From assembly GCF_021165755.1 (NCBI RefSeq), contig NZ_CP088936.1, positions 372,001 through 436,000 of the forward strand: DNA of 64,000 nucleotides, read 5' to 3'. Below are positions 1 through 7,200 of this stretch, in pieces; position 1 is the first letter of the stretch, and each line of letters opens with the position of its first letter. Source of the DNA: Borrelia sp. RT5S. GTDB taxonomy: Bacteria; Spirochaetota; Spirochaetia; Borreliales; Borreliaceae. Both the position numbers and the translations under genes were made by a program. Below the pieces are notes generated by a model that ran no database searches, had not been told where the DNA came from, and saw only the letters and a list, made by a program, of their open reading frames with translations.

Positions 1-306
1 AACCCCTATTATGAAAAACAGAAGTATAAATGGATAAAATCTTTTAAGGAAATACCCCCTATCCTCTTTCAAATAACTCCTTATCTCATAATTGCTTAAA
101 AAAATAAAGTAAACACAAACAAAAAAAATAAAAAAACCATTAAAATAACGATGAACACTCAAAACAGTATCGAAAAATGTGGCTGCTAATTCATGCTTCT
201 CTAAATAATCTGGCCCCAAAAAGTACGAGTAACAAAAAATTAAACAAATAAACAAAAACAGATAAATAACAAAATTGCTTACAAAAGCATACAATTCTCT
301 TTTCAT
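1..306 (-). CDS. Membrane protein, partial (C-terminus beyond window)
   Basis: Reading the minus strand from the ATG at 306 gives 102 uninterrupted codons that run off the window edge. The visible part has a hydrophobic segment at about residues 8-28, a loop, a second at about 52-70 and a third starting near 90, so it is a multi-pass inner-membrane protein. It begins 5 bp after the stop of the membrane-protein gene at 312-1250 and is probably co-transcribed with it. I do not recognise the family. By position it should correspond to a B. burgdorferi hypothetical near BB0353. Its pairing with another membrane protein could mean a two-subunit permease of the LptF/LptG type, but nothing visible proves that. 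Confidence 0.7.
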   Translation of the reverse strand, partial: MKRELYAFVSNFVIYLFLFICLIFCYSYFLGPDYLEKHELAATFFDTVLSVHRYFNGFFIFFVCVYFIFLSNYEIRSYLKEDRGYFLKRFYPFILLFFIIGV

Positions 307-311
307 AAACT

Positions 312-1250
312 CTACAAATTACTATCAAATCCTTCACTATCCTTAATACAATCGAAAATAAACCCAAATAGATAAACAGAAAAGAAGGTCAGAATGCAAA
401 AAACAAAAGTAACATAATCAGATACTACACTCCTTCCCATAATCGAATCAAAATTCTTGGGAAACTCAACCGAATAAAGACTATAAACTTTAAAAAACAA
501 CATAACAAAGATAGGATAAAGAAACAGAGAAAAACTGGTTGAAAATATAAGGTTGAAAATATAAGAAAATGAAAATAAAAGCAAAACAAATCCAAATATG
601 TTAAACACGAAAGCAATATGCCCTGAAGATAGAAAAAAATCATTTAAAGTTTCTAAATCATTAAAAACATAGCTAAGCAGCTCACTATATGTTCTTTTCA
701 GCAAAAATGTATCTTTTTCAGAATAAATAATATCGGTTCTAGGAAAGTCAGGGCTATATGAAAATCCATTAAAACCCTCACCGCCATCTTCTTTATGCTC
801 TACCTTTAAAAATCCCTTAAAGCCAAACGATTTAGCATCTTTACTGTATAAAACCAACTTATCATCAAAAAAATGCACTATCCCATCCCTAATAATCCTG
901 TCGCTCTTCTGATTAAGTTCTACTAGTGTAGTATGAAAGTTATAAGATGCCTGAAATCCAAAATAAGACAACGCCAGTATGAAAACAAAAGTGAATAAAC
1001 GCAAATTCCTAGATATCCTTAAAATATCTACACTGAAGGGATAAGAAATTCTCATAAAAGTAACAACTAAAGCCAAAGGAAAAGCATAAAGATAAGCATC
1101 ATGATAAAGTTCGTAACTAAAAATAGAAAAATTTACATACAGAAATTTATACTTCAAATAAAAGGTACAAAGAAAGACAAAAGACAAGAAAAAAAATACG
1201 AACACAAACCTACAAGACAACAAAGAAACAAATCTTAAAACACCAAACAT
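312..1250 (-). CDS. Multi-pass membrane protein of unknown function
   Basis: A 312-residue protein with hydrophobic segments near residues 8-30, 52-66, 84-100, 212-232, 238-258 and 280-302, and a hydrophilic domain between about 105 and 205. Two membrane blocks flanking one extracytoplasmic domain resemble the LptF/LptG permease layout, but I see no sequence motif to confirm it. The ATG start is supported by AGGGA six bases upstream. It lies 28 bp after ltpA and 5 bp before the partial membrane-protein gene. A 14-bp tandem duplication (537-564) lies within the coding sequence. Function unknown; the membrane-protein call itself is secure. Confidence 0.8.
   Translation of the reverse strand: MFGVLRFVSLLSCRFVFVFFFLSFVFLCTFYLKYKFLYVNFSIFSYELYHDAYLYAFPLALVVTFMRISYPFSVDILRISRNLRLFTFVFILALSYFGFQASYNFHTTLVELNQKSDRIIRDGIVHFFDDKLVLYSKDAKSFGFKGFLKVEHKEDGGEGFNGFSYSPDFPRTDIIYSEKDTFLLKRTYSELLSYVFNDLETLNDFFLSSGHIAFVFNIFGFVLLLFSFSYIFNLIFSTSFSLFLYPIFVMLFFKVYSLYSVEFPKNFDSIMGRSVVSDYVTFVFCILTFFSVYLFGFIFDCIKDSEGFDSNL
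537..564. repeat. 14-bp perfect tandem repeat, two copies
   Basis: The unit GGTTGAAAATATAA occurs at 537-550 and again at 551-564, inside the membrane-protein gene at 312-1250. Because 14 is not a multiple of three, loss or gain of one unit would shift the reading frame for the last roughly 80 codons. Confidence 0.85.
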
Positions 1251-1278
1251 AACAAATCCCTAATCGAAAATAAACGTT

Positions 1279-1761
1279 TTAAGACTTTTCAATAGACAAA
1301 ACATCTTTAATTTTCTGCTTAGCTTCTTCAAAACTAATTTGTAAGGCCAAACTAATCTCATGCTCCAAAATTAACTCAAAATCATTTAAAATTCTCTTCT
1401 CATAGAAAGGCAACTCTTTCTGAATAGACTTTGTATACAAGAATTTGTACAACCTAGCAGTATTTAATATATCACTTTGCTTATAAAAATCATGACTACC
1501 ATCTTTTATTTTCTTTTGATCTATCTGCCCTTCAAAATCCTTTATAACACTAAAGACTTCCTCTATTTTTTCCCGGCTAACCAAAGCCCTAATCCCAAGA
1601 TCACTAGCCCTAGAGACCGGAACCATAAAGGTCATCTCATTGAATGGGAAGTATATCTCATAGTAATCAATGAATTCACCATTAAACTCCTTATTTTGAA
1701 TATTCTTTATCTTACCAACTCCTTGCATCGGATAAACGATAGCCTGGTCTAATACAAAAGA
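1279..1761 (-). CDS. ltpA: CarD/CdnL-type transcription regulator LtpA
   Basis: The N-terminus carries the CarD RNA-polymerase-interacting domain, with the characteristic YPMQGVG segment about ten residues in, followed by a mostly helical C-terminal half. CarD/CdnL proteins bind the RNA polymerase beta subunit and stabilise the open promoter complex. In B. burgdorferi the homologue BB0355 (LtpA) is a CdnL-type factor needed in the enzootic cycle. I place the start at the GTG at 1761 (160 aa) because GAGGG lies six bases upstream. The reading frame extends ten codons further to a GTG at 1791, but that codon has no ribosome-binding site. It sits in the ctpA-rsmE minus-strand gene string. Confidence 0.88.
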   Translation of the reverse strand, partial: SFVLDQAIVYPMQGVGKIKNIQNKEFNGEFIDYYEIYFPFNEMTFMVPVSRASDLGIRALVSREKIEEVFSVIKDFEGQIDQKKIKDGSHDFYKQSDILNTARLYKFLYTKSIQKELPFYEKRILNDFELILEHEISLALQISFEEAKQKIKDVLSIEKS

Positions 1762-1818
1762 CACTCTTTCCCTCGCACAATAAAATTTCACTAATGTTTA
1801 AATCAAAAGAAATCATAA

Positions 1819-2415
1819 TTACAAAAATACGCTCAGATTGGTCCGAATGCCAAACTTATTGACATGAAACAAACCCTCAAGATAATCATCACCACAAAAA
1901 CTTATTATTACGCTAGGAGTAAGCTTGTTAATATTTGCAAAAAACATCTCCTTATTCCTCTTAACAGCCTTCAAATCATAGTAACCGATAAAATTAATCT
2001 CCCTATGCGACTCTTTTAGCCTCAAAAAATTTCTCTTAGAAACCATCTTGTCCTCATCGATAATATAGCATGTTTTGTATGTATTTGCTAGTATATTCAT
2101 CAAGACAAGTAAAATTGAATTTGAATCATAACAACCAATATCAACCTTTTTAAAAAACTTACAAAGAATTCTCAGCAACCTAGAATTTGAGAAAACAAGC
2201 GAAGAAGCCTTAACAAGATTTCTAAATTTTTTAAAGATCAAAAATTTCAACAAGGACTTAAAATCAACAAAAATCACCATTGAATGATATGGATGAGATA
2301 AAAGGTACTCAAATCGACTCGATAATTTCTCCCCAGTCCTAAATACATCTATAGGAACTCCACAAAAATAAACCCTGTCCGGTTTTGAATATATATCTTT
2401 TAGATTAGCCACCAT
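1819..2415 (-). CDS. Divergent WecG/TagA/CpsF-like protein
   Basis: A 198-residue soluble protein. The order of predicted strands and helices resembles WecG/TagA/CpsF glycosyltransferases, which move N-acetylmannosamine-type sugars onto lipid-linked acceptors: a GVPIDVF segment near residue 19, a central YIIDED-like nucleotide-binding stretch near 117, and a C-terminal INKLTPSVIISF segment near 162. The Asp-Gly pair expected at the catalytic base position is not seen; the corresponding stretch reads FSNSRLL. It may therefore be an inactive or re-purposed relative. It overlaps the end of rsmE by 11 bases, so the two are translationally coupled. The family assignment is inference from motif order; the gene itself is secure. 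Confidence 0.5.
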   Translation of the reverse strand: MVANLKDIYSKPDRVYFCGVPIDVFRTGEKLSSRFEYLLSHPYHSMVIFVDFKSLLKFLIFKKFRNLVKASSLVFSNSRLLRILCKFFKKVDIGCYDSNSILLVLMNILANTYKTCYIIDEDKMVSKRNFLRLKESHREINFIGYYDLKAVKRNKEMFFANINKLTPSVIISFCGDDYLEGLFHVNKFGIRTNLSVFL

Positions 2416-3133
2416 TACCCTCTAATAACAATTTAAAACAAATAAGTGAATAAACAATAGCTGTATCTGATCTTAAAATTGGAGTATTAAACCTTACAAA
2501 TTTAAAATCCAAATCCTTAAACAAATTAATTTCTGCCGTTGAAAAACAACCCTCAGGTCCTATCAAAATCCCAATTTTATTCGCAGTACCTAATCCATCC
2601 CCACAGCTTAATACAACACCTCCTCGGTAAGCAACGTAATAATCAACAGCAGATGAATAAGGAATGCTAAAAAAATTTTTATAAAAATTAATAGTAGGAA
2701 CATGTACGTTACCACTCTGTTTTAAAGCCTCATCAACTATTCTTGAAAACCTTGAACTTTTAAACTTTAAATCATCAACATCTATTCTAGAAACGGAATT
2801 ATCGGCATTAACAATATTGATCTGATCTACTCCAATCTCAACAACCTGCCTTAAACACAAATCCAATTTCCTACTCTTAAGATTAGATATAAACATACTT
2901 ATTTGGAAATCTCTCCTCTCTACCTTCTCTACTTTAAGAGTAGAAAGCCTAATAATCCTATTATCTATGCTTAAAATCTTAGCGCGCCTTACACCTTCTC
3001 CCTTCAGTAAAACATTCAACGTATCCCCTATCTTAACCCGTCTTACATCAACGAGATGATGATAAACTTTTATATCGTTGATGACGATATCATTTCCAGA
3101 TAAACAGTCACCACTTAAGACTATTTGTTTCAC
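2405..3133 (-). CDS. rsmE: 16S rRNA m3U1498 methyltransferase RsmE
   Basis: RsmE uses S-adenosylmethionine to methylate N3 of U1498 in 16S rRNA within the assembled 30S subunit. The 242-residue length is normal. An N-terminal PUA-like barrel (about 1-70) precedes a SPOUT methyltransferase domain with the diagnostic IGPEGCFS loop near residue 190 and the C-terminal LRSDTAIVY segment that forms the trefoil-knot SAM site. It starts 3 bp after the ctpA stop and its end overlaps the next gene by 11 bp, so co-transcription with ctpA is likely. Confidence 0.92.
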   Translation of the reverse strand: MKQIVLSGDCLSGNDIVINDIKVYHHLVDVRRVKIGDTLNVLLKGEGVRRAKILSIDNRIIRLSTLKVEKVERRDFQISMFISNLKSRKLDLCLRQVVEIGVDQINIVNADNSVSRIDVDDLKFKSSRFSRIVDEALKQSGNVHVPTINFYKNFFSIPYSSAVDYYVAYRGGVVLSCGDGLGTANKIGILIGPEGCFSTAEINLFKDLDFKFVRFNTPILRSDTAIVYSLICFKLLLEGNGG

Positions 3134-3136
3134 AAA

Positions 3137-4558
3137 TTAATTTTTAGTTTCCTTTGTAAGATACTCATAAGAAGCTCTTAACGCCCTATCATAATGTAGA
3201 TTATAGACTAGTGCTTCCCGATTTGTGTCTTGATAAAACCTATTAAGCACATACTGACCTAGGAAATCCTTATCCATATTATAATTCTTATGTTGTTTAA
3301 CAAGATTATCAATAAAATTATCTATTTCAGTTTCGGTAACAGTCTTTCTATCCTTCAAAAAGTGCCCTATCAGATCCTTATCAAAAATCTCCTTATACAC
3401 CGCAACTTCTTCTCCAGAAAAATCCTTCGAAAGGATCTCCAAATCAGGTTTAATTCCAACATTATGAATGCTTTGTCCAGAAGGAGTATAGTACTTCGAG
3501 TTAGTAATCTTAAATCCTCCAGTATGGAAAGGAATCACATTCTGTATCACTCCTTTACCATAAGACTTCTCACCTACAACATAAGCTCTCTGATGATCTT
3601 TTAAAGCTCCCACTAAAACTTCAGATGCCGATGCTGAATGCTTATCAATCAAAGCAACAATTTTCATGTCCAAAGGCACTAAATACTCAGGGCTAGCCTT
3701 ATATTCGAAGGGAGCTTTAGCGTCTCTTGCCTTAGTTGAGACAATAATCCCCTCAATCAAAATATCATCGGCTATCTTTATCGCGTCCTTAAGAAAGCCT
3801 CCCGTATTAAGCCTTAAGTCTAGTATTAAAGATTTAATATTGTGAGATTTAAGTTTTTCCAAAGCTTTTCTGAAGTAACTGCTAGTATTTGGATTAAAAC
3901 TTACTATCCTAATATAGCCAACATCTCTACCAATAATATCACTTTTGATAGTCTGTATATCCAATTTCTCCCTTACAAGTTCAAATTCCAATTTTAAATC
4001 CTTGCCTCTCAGGATAGAAACCTTAACCTTTGTGCCCTCTTGTCCCCTTAAAAGCTCAACAACTTGTTCCACTGTCATTAAAGAAGCACTCTTACCATCA
4101 ACTGCCGTAATGTAATCACCCGACCTTATCCCAGCCCTATACGCGGGACCCTCCTCAAAAGGAGTAAGAATCTTGACATATGAAAGACCAGGATCAAGAT
4201 TATCCCCTCCCTTGGAAGCATCCTTTTTGGTAATAGTAACACCAATACCAACATAATTACCCTCTGTAGTCTTTGATATTTCTTCTAAGTCCTTCCTTGT
4301 TAAATATTGAGAATAAGGATCACCCAACGCTTGAAACATACCCTTTAAAGCCCCTTCAAAAACAGCCTCATCATCAACAGGTTCAACATAATTTCTCTTA
4401 ATAAAATCAAAAGCTTCTGTCATCATATGACCATAACTTGACGCAGATAATTTTCCTCCAGAAGAATCCGATTGTGCAAAGATAGATTCTACAATGACTA
4501 AAGAGCTAATACTGAAAGCTAACAAAAAATATACAAACACCAAAAATTTATTTTTCAT
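3137..4558 (-). CDS. ctpA: Carboxy-terminal processing protease CtpA
   Basis: An S41-family serine protease that trims C-termini of exported proteins. Borrelia CtpA is known to process outer-membrane and periplasmic proteins such as P13. A signal peptide spans about residues 1-29 and ends near FAQS. A PDZ domain lies at about 100-190. The catalytic core holds the SASASE motif with Ser310 and the YGKG lysine Lys335, the 25-residue spacing expected for the Ser/Lys dyad. The 473 residues match the family. It heads the minus-strand string ctpA-rsmE-TagA-like-ltpA and is transcribed divergently from the membrane-protein gene at 4620. Confidence 0.95.
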   Translation of the reverse strand: MKNKFLVFVYFLLAFSISSLVIVESIFAQSDSSGGKLSASSYGHMMTEAFDFIKRNYVEPVDDEAVFEGALKGMFQALGDPYSQYLTRKDLEEISKTTEGNYVGIGVTITKKDASKGGDNLDPGLSYVKILTPFEEGPAYRAGIRSGDYITAVDGKSASLMTVEQVVELLRGQEGTKVKVSILRGKDLKLEFELVREKLDIQTIKSDIIGRDVGYIRIVSFNPNTSSYFRKALEKLKSHNIKSLILDLRLNTGGFLKDAIKIADDILIEGIIVSTKARDAKAPFEYKASPEYLVPLDMKIVALIDKHSASASEVLVGALKDHQRAYVVGEKSYGKGVIQNVIPFHTGGFKITNSKYYTPSGQSIHNVGIKPDLEILSKDFSGEEVAVYKEIFDKDLIGHFLKDRKTVTETEIDNFIDNLVKQHKNYNMDKDFLGQYVLNRFYQDTNREALVYNLHYDRALRASYEYLTKETKN

Positions 4559-4602
4559 TCAATTAATTCCTACACAAACAAAACTTGATTTTATCTTCAT
4601 AA

Positions 4603-4608
4603 TATAAT
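4603..4608 (+). promoter_or_regulatory. TATAAT -10 box close to the start of the 4620 gene
   Basis: A perfect TATAAT lies 11 bp before the ATG at 4620. No good -35 sits at 16-18 bp; TTGATT at 4585-4590 is only 12 bp away. If it is used, the transcript would begin only a few bases before the start codon, giving a nearly leaderless mRNA. Confidence 0.4.
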
Positions 4609-4619
4609 ACTTTAAGATT

Positions 4620-5039
4620 ATGTTAAAGACAAATGCTTTGAAAATAAAAATTACAGGCTTCATTGTTGCTCTGCAAGCATTTGAAAGCTTATTAGTACTA
4701 GCAGAGCTTTATGGAGTTATCAACAAAATAGTATTTATCAACAACTCCTCTATTAAATTCATGCTGTCCTTCATCATATTCTCCCCAGAGTTATGCCTTG
4801 CTTTGATGACAATAAACTACCTGTTGCGTGAAGAATTTAAAATTCTTCACCACTTGATTATTACAACAAAAATTTTTCAAATAGCAATGGGTGTTATGCT
4901 GTTTGTGTTGGGCTATAGCCTTCGCTTATACGTATATCAAATATCACTTTTCCATCTCTTAGGAATAATAATAATTTACGCTACATTTAACTCAGTGATT
5001 CTAGTTTTAATAAAAGTAAGGAATAGGATAACGGAGTAG
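4620..5039 (+). CDS. Small membrane protein, four predicted helices
   Basis: A 139-residue protein with hydrophobic segments near 10-32, 43-65, 78-100 and 105-130. It probably corresponds to BB0360. I recognise no family. No ribosome-binding site precedes the ATG and a TATAAT box lies only 11 bp upstream, so translation may be leaderless. The stop at 5037-5039 is 4 bp before the TTG start of the MinD-like ATPase, which suggests an operon with that gene and lgt. A membrane partner for the ATPase is a reasonable guess but unproven. Confidence 0.7.
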   Translation: MLKTNALKIKITGFIVALQAFESLLVLAELYGVINKIVFINNSSIKFMLSFIIFSPELCLALMTINYLLREEFKILHHLIITTKIFQIAMGVMLFVLGYSLRLYVYQISLFHLLGIIIIYATFNSVILVLIKVRNRITE

Positions 5040-5043
5040 GAGC

Positions 5044-6177
5044 TTGGTTGTTATTCCTGTAGCTAGTGGAAAAGGGGGTGTAGGTAAATCTCTTTTTTCG
5101 ACTAATGTAGCAATTTGTCTTGCAAATGAAGCAAAAAAGGTGCTGCTTGTTGATCTTGATCTTGGAGGGTCCAATCTGCATTCTATGCTAAATATTGTCC
5201 CCAAGAGAAGTATTGGTACTTTTCTTAAGACAAAAATTCCCCTCAAGGACATGATAATCGAATCTGGGATTGCAAATTTGAGTTTTATTGCAGGAGATTC
5301 CGACATTCCGGAACTTGCCAACATAGCTAACTTTCAGAAGAGAAGGATAATTAACAACTTAAAATCGCTCACTTATGATTATTTAATCATTGATCTTGGT
5401 GCTGGCACAACGTTTAATACGGTAGACTTTTTCTTAATGTCAAATCGTGGGGTCATAGTAACAATTCCAACAGTAACGGCAACAATGAATGCCTATTTAT
5501 TCTTAAAAAATACAATCTTTAGGCTTATATCAAAAATATTTACAAAGGAAACAGAAGGGTACAAAATAATCTCTGAAGTAAGGAAAGACTCTAATGACTT
5601 ACAAAAAATATATATTCCCAATTTACTACTCAAAATAGAAAATTATGATCCTGAAAATTACGAAAAGTTTATGTCGATATTCTCACGATTTAGTCCTTTC
5701 ATAGTTTTTAATATGTTAAATGCACCTGATGACATCAAAAAAACAGAAAAAATATTAAAATCTGCGAAAGATTACCTGAATATAAATTTACAAAGCATAG
5801 GTTCGATTTATAAGGATGAAATTATTGACAAAGCACTAAACCATAAAATACCTATAACAGTCTATAAGCCTACCAGTTTAACTTCTAGGAGTATTAAAAA
5901 AATAGCAAGTAAATTGATTGAGCTTGAAAGCCTGGTAAATGATGCAGAGCTCTTAAGCGATGAAGATATGTACGAAAGCCATGACTTTGTAATAAAGGAA
6001 GCACAAGATGAATACTTGGAAAAGTCTGAATATCTTGAATCATTGCTACTAGACAAAGCAGTAGACAATAACGAAATTATTGATATAATAAAATCCCAAC
6101 AAAGAGAGATCTCAGCATTGAGAAAACAAAACATGATGTTTAAAAAAAAGCTATTTAAACAGTTAAGAGAAGATTAA
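5044..6177 (+). CDS. MinD/ParA-family ATPase (orphan, BB0361-like)
   Basis: A P-loop ATPase of the deviant-Walker-A (MinD/FlhG/Mrp) class: the GKGGVGKS motif spans residues 9-16 with the signature lysine Lys10, followed by a VDLDLGG switch near residue 36 and an IIDLGAG motif near 117. Members dimerise on ATP binding and position membrane or flagellar complexes. The C-terminal 80 residues are acidic and then coiled-coil-like (near 345-375), an extension beyond the usual fold. The start is a TTG with GGAG eight bases upstream. It is not FlhG by context, since no flhF or flagellar gene is adjacent; the neighbours are a small membrane protein and lgt. Confidence 0.85.
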   Translation: MVVIPVASGKGGVGKSLFSTNVAICLANEAKKVLLVDLDLGGSNLHSMLNIVPKRSIGTFLKTKIPLKDMIIESGIANLSFIAGDSDIPELANIANFQKRRIINNLKSLTYDYLIIDLGAGTTFNTVDFFLMSNRGVIVTIPTVTATMNAYLFLKNTIFRLISKIFTKETEGYKIISEVRKDSNDLQKIYIPNLLLKIENYDPENYEKFMSIFSRFSPFIVFNMLNAPDDIKKTEKILKSAKDYLNINLQSIGSIYKDEIIDKALNHKIPITVYKPTSLTSRSIKKIASKLIELESLVNDAELLSDEDMYESHDFVIKEAQDEYLEKSEYLESLLLDKAVDNNEIIDIIKSQQREISALRKQNMMFKKKLFKQLRED

Positions 6178-6186
6178 GGAGAAAAA

Positions 6187-7146
6187 ATGCCCAATTACAT
6201 AAATTATCCCAATTGGTTACATCCTGAAATAATTAAAGGCGTTCCGATCACATGGTATAGTCTTTCCTACATCGTAATAATCATGATTTGCTACAAATTT
6301 ATTTGGTACCAAATAAAAGTCGACGGAATTGACATTAAGAGAAGTGATTATGAAACAATGATGTTCTCTCTCGTTATGGGAGCGATAATCGGAGGCAGGC
6401 TGGCGTCTACCTTAATTTATGATAAAAGTGGCATCTACTACACACATCCCTGGTTAATCTTTTTACCATTTGACAAGTACTGGAATTTCACGGGCTTTAG
6501 AGGCATGGCAATACACGGAGGATTTCTTGGAGTAATCATTGCACTATTGATAACGATTAATACCAAGCTTAAGAACACAAACGTGAGAAAATACTTTATA
6601 AGGATAACAGACTACGGAGCAATAGCCTTTTCCTCAGGATACATACTAGGGCGGCTTGCTAATTTTGCAAATGCAGAGCTTTATGGAAGACCAATGAGAG
6701 GAGGAGTAATATTCCCAAACGCAGAGCCCTTCAGCACAAGTTACAAGGGAGTCAAAGAATTTGCAGAATCAGTTGGGCTTGAACTGTCACCCCATGATTT
6801 ATTTATTAATCTACCAAGGGTTCCATCACAACTCATAGAAGGTTTTTTTGAAGGAACTGTGGGATTTTTATTACTATGGTTTGTTTTCAGAAAAATAAAA
6901 AAGTATGACGGATTTATTTTTGGAATATACATCATTATTTATGGTTTCTTTAGATTCTTAATCGAGTACTTAAGGGAACCAGACAAGGAAATAGGGTTTA
7001 TCTTCACCTACAGAACACCTGAAAGCCTGCTAGACTTCTCTTTATTAAACATATCAATGGGACAAATACTCTCGCTAGTTTTAATATTATCAGGAATAAT
7101 TTGGCTCTCATGGGCCAAGAGGCGAGCAGAAAAATTAAATAAATAA
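6187..7146 (+). CDS. lgt: Prolipoprotein diacylglyceryl transferase Lgt
   Basis: Lgt transfers diacylglycerol from phosphatidylglycerol to the lipobox cysteine of prolipoproteins in the inner membrane, the first step of lipoprotein maturation. This step is central in Borrelia, whose surface is lipoprotein-rich. The 319-residue sequence has about seven membrane helices, the conserved histidine in HGGFLG (His110) and the Lgt signature at 155-169, reading GRLANF..AELYGRP. The signature's usual second Gly is Ala here. An AAGGAGAAAA ribosome-binding site precedes the ATG. It starts 9 bp after the MinD-like gene. Confidence 0.96.
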   Translation: MPNYINYPNWLHPEIIKGVPITWYSLSYIVIIMICYKFIWYQIKVDGIDIKRSDYETMMFSLVMGAIIGGRLASTLIYDKSGIYYTHPWLIFLPFDKYWNFTGFRGMAIHGGFLGVIIALLITINTKLKNTNVRKYFIRITDYGAIAFSSGYILGRLANFANAELYGRPMRGGVIFPNAEPFSTSYKGVKEFAESVGLELSPHDLFINLPRVPSQLIEGFFEGTVGFLLLWFVFRKIKKYDGFIFGIYIIIYGFFRFLIEYLREPDKEIGFIFTYRTPESLLDFSLLNISMGQILSLVLILSGIIWLSWAKRRAEKLNK

Positions 7147-7200
7147 ATTACAAAAACGTAGATTTATAACAAAATCACTATAAGTTTATTTAAAGATAAG

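Noticed and set aside
5044-6177. FlhG (flagellar number regulator)
   Set aside because: No flhF or flagellar gene is adjacent, and Borrelia has a separate flhF-flhG locus elsewhere; MinD-like orphan is the safer call.
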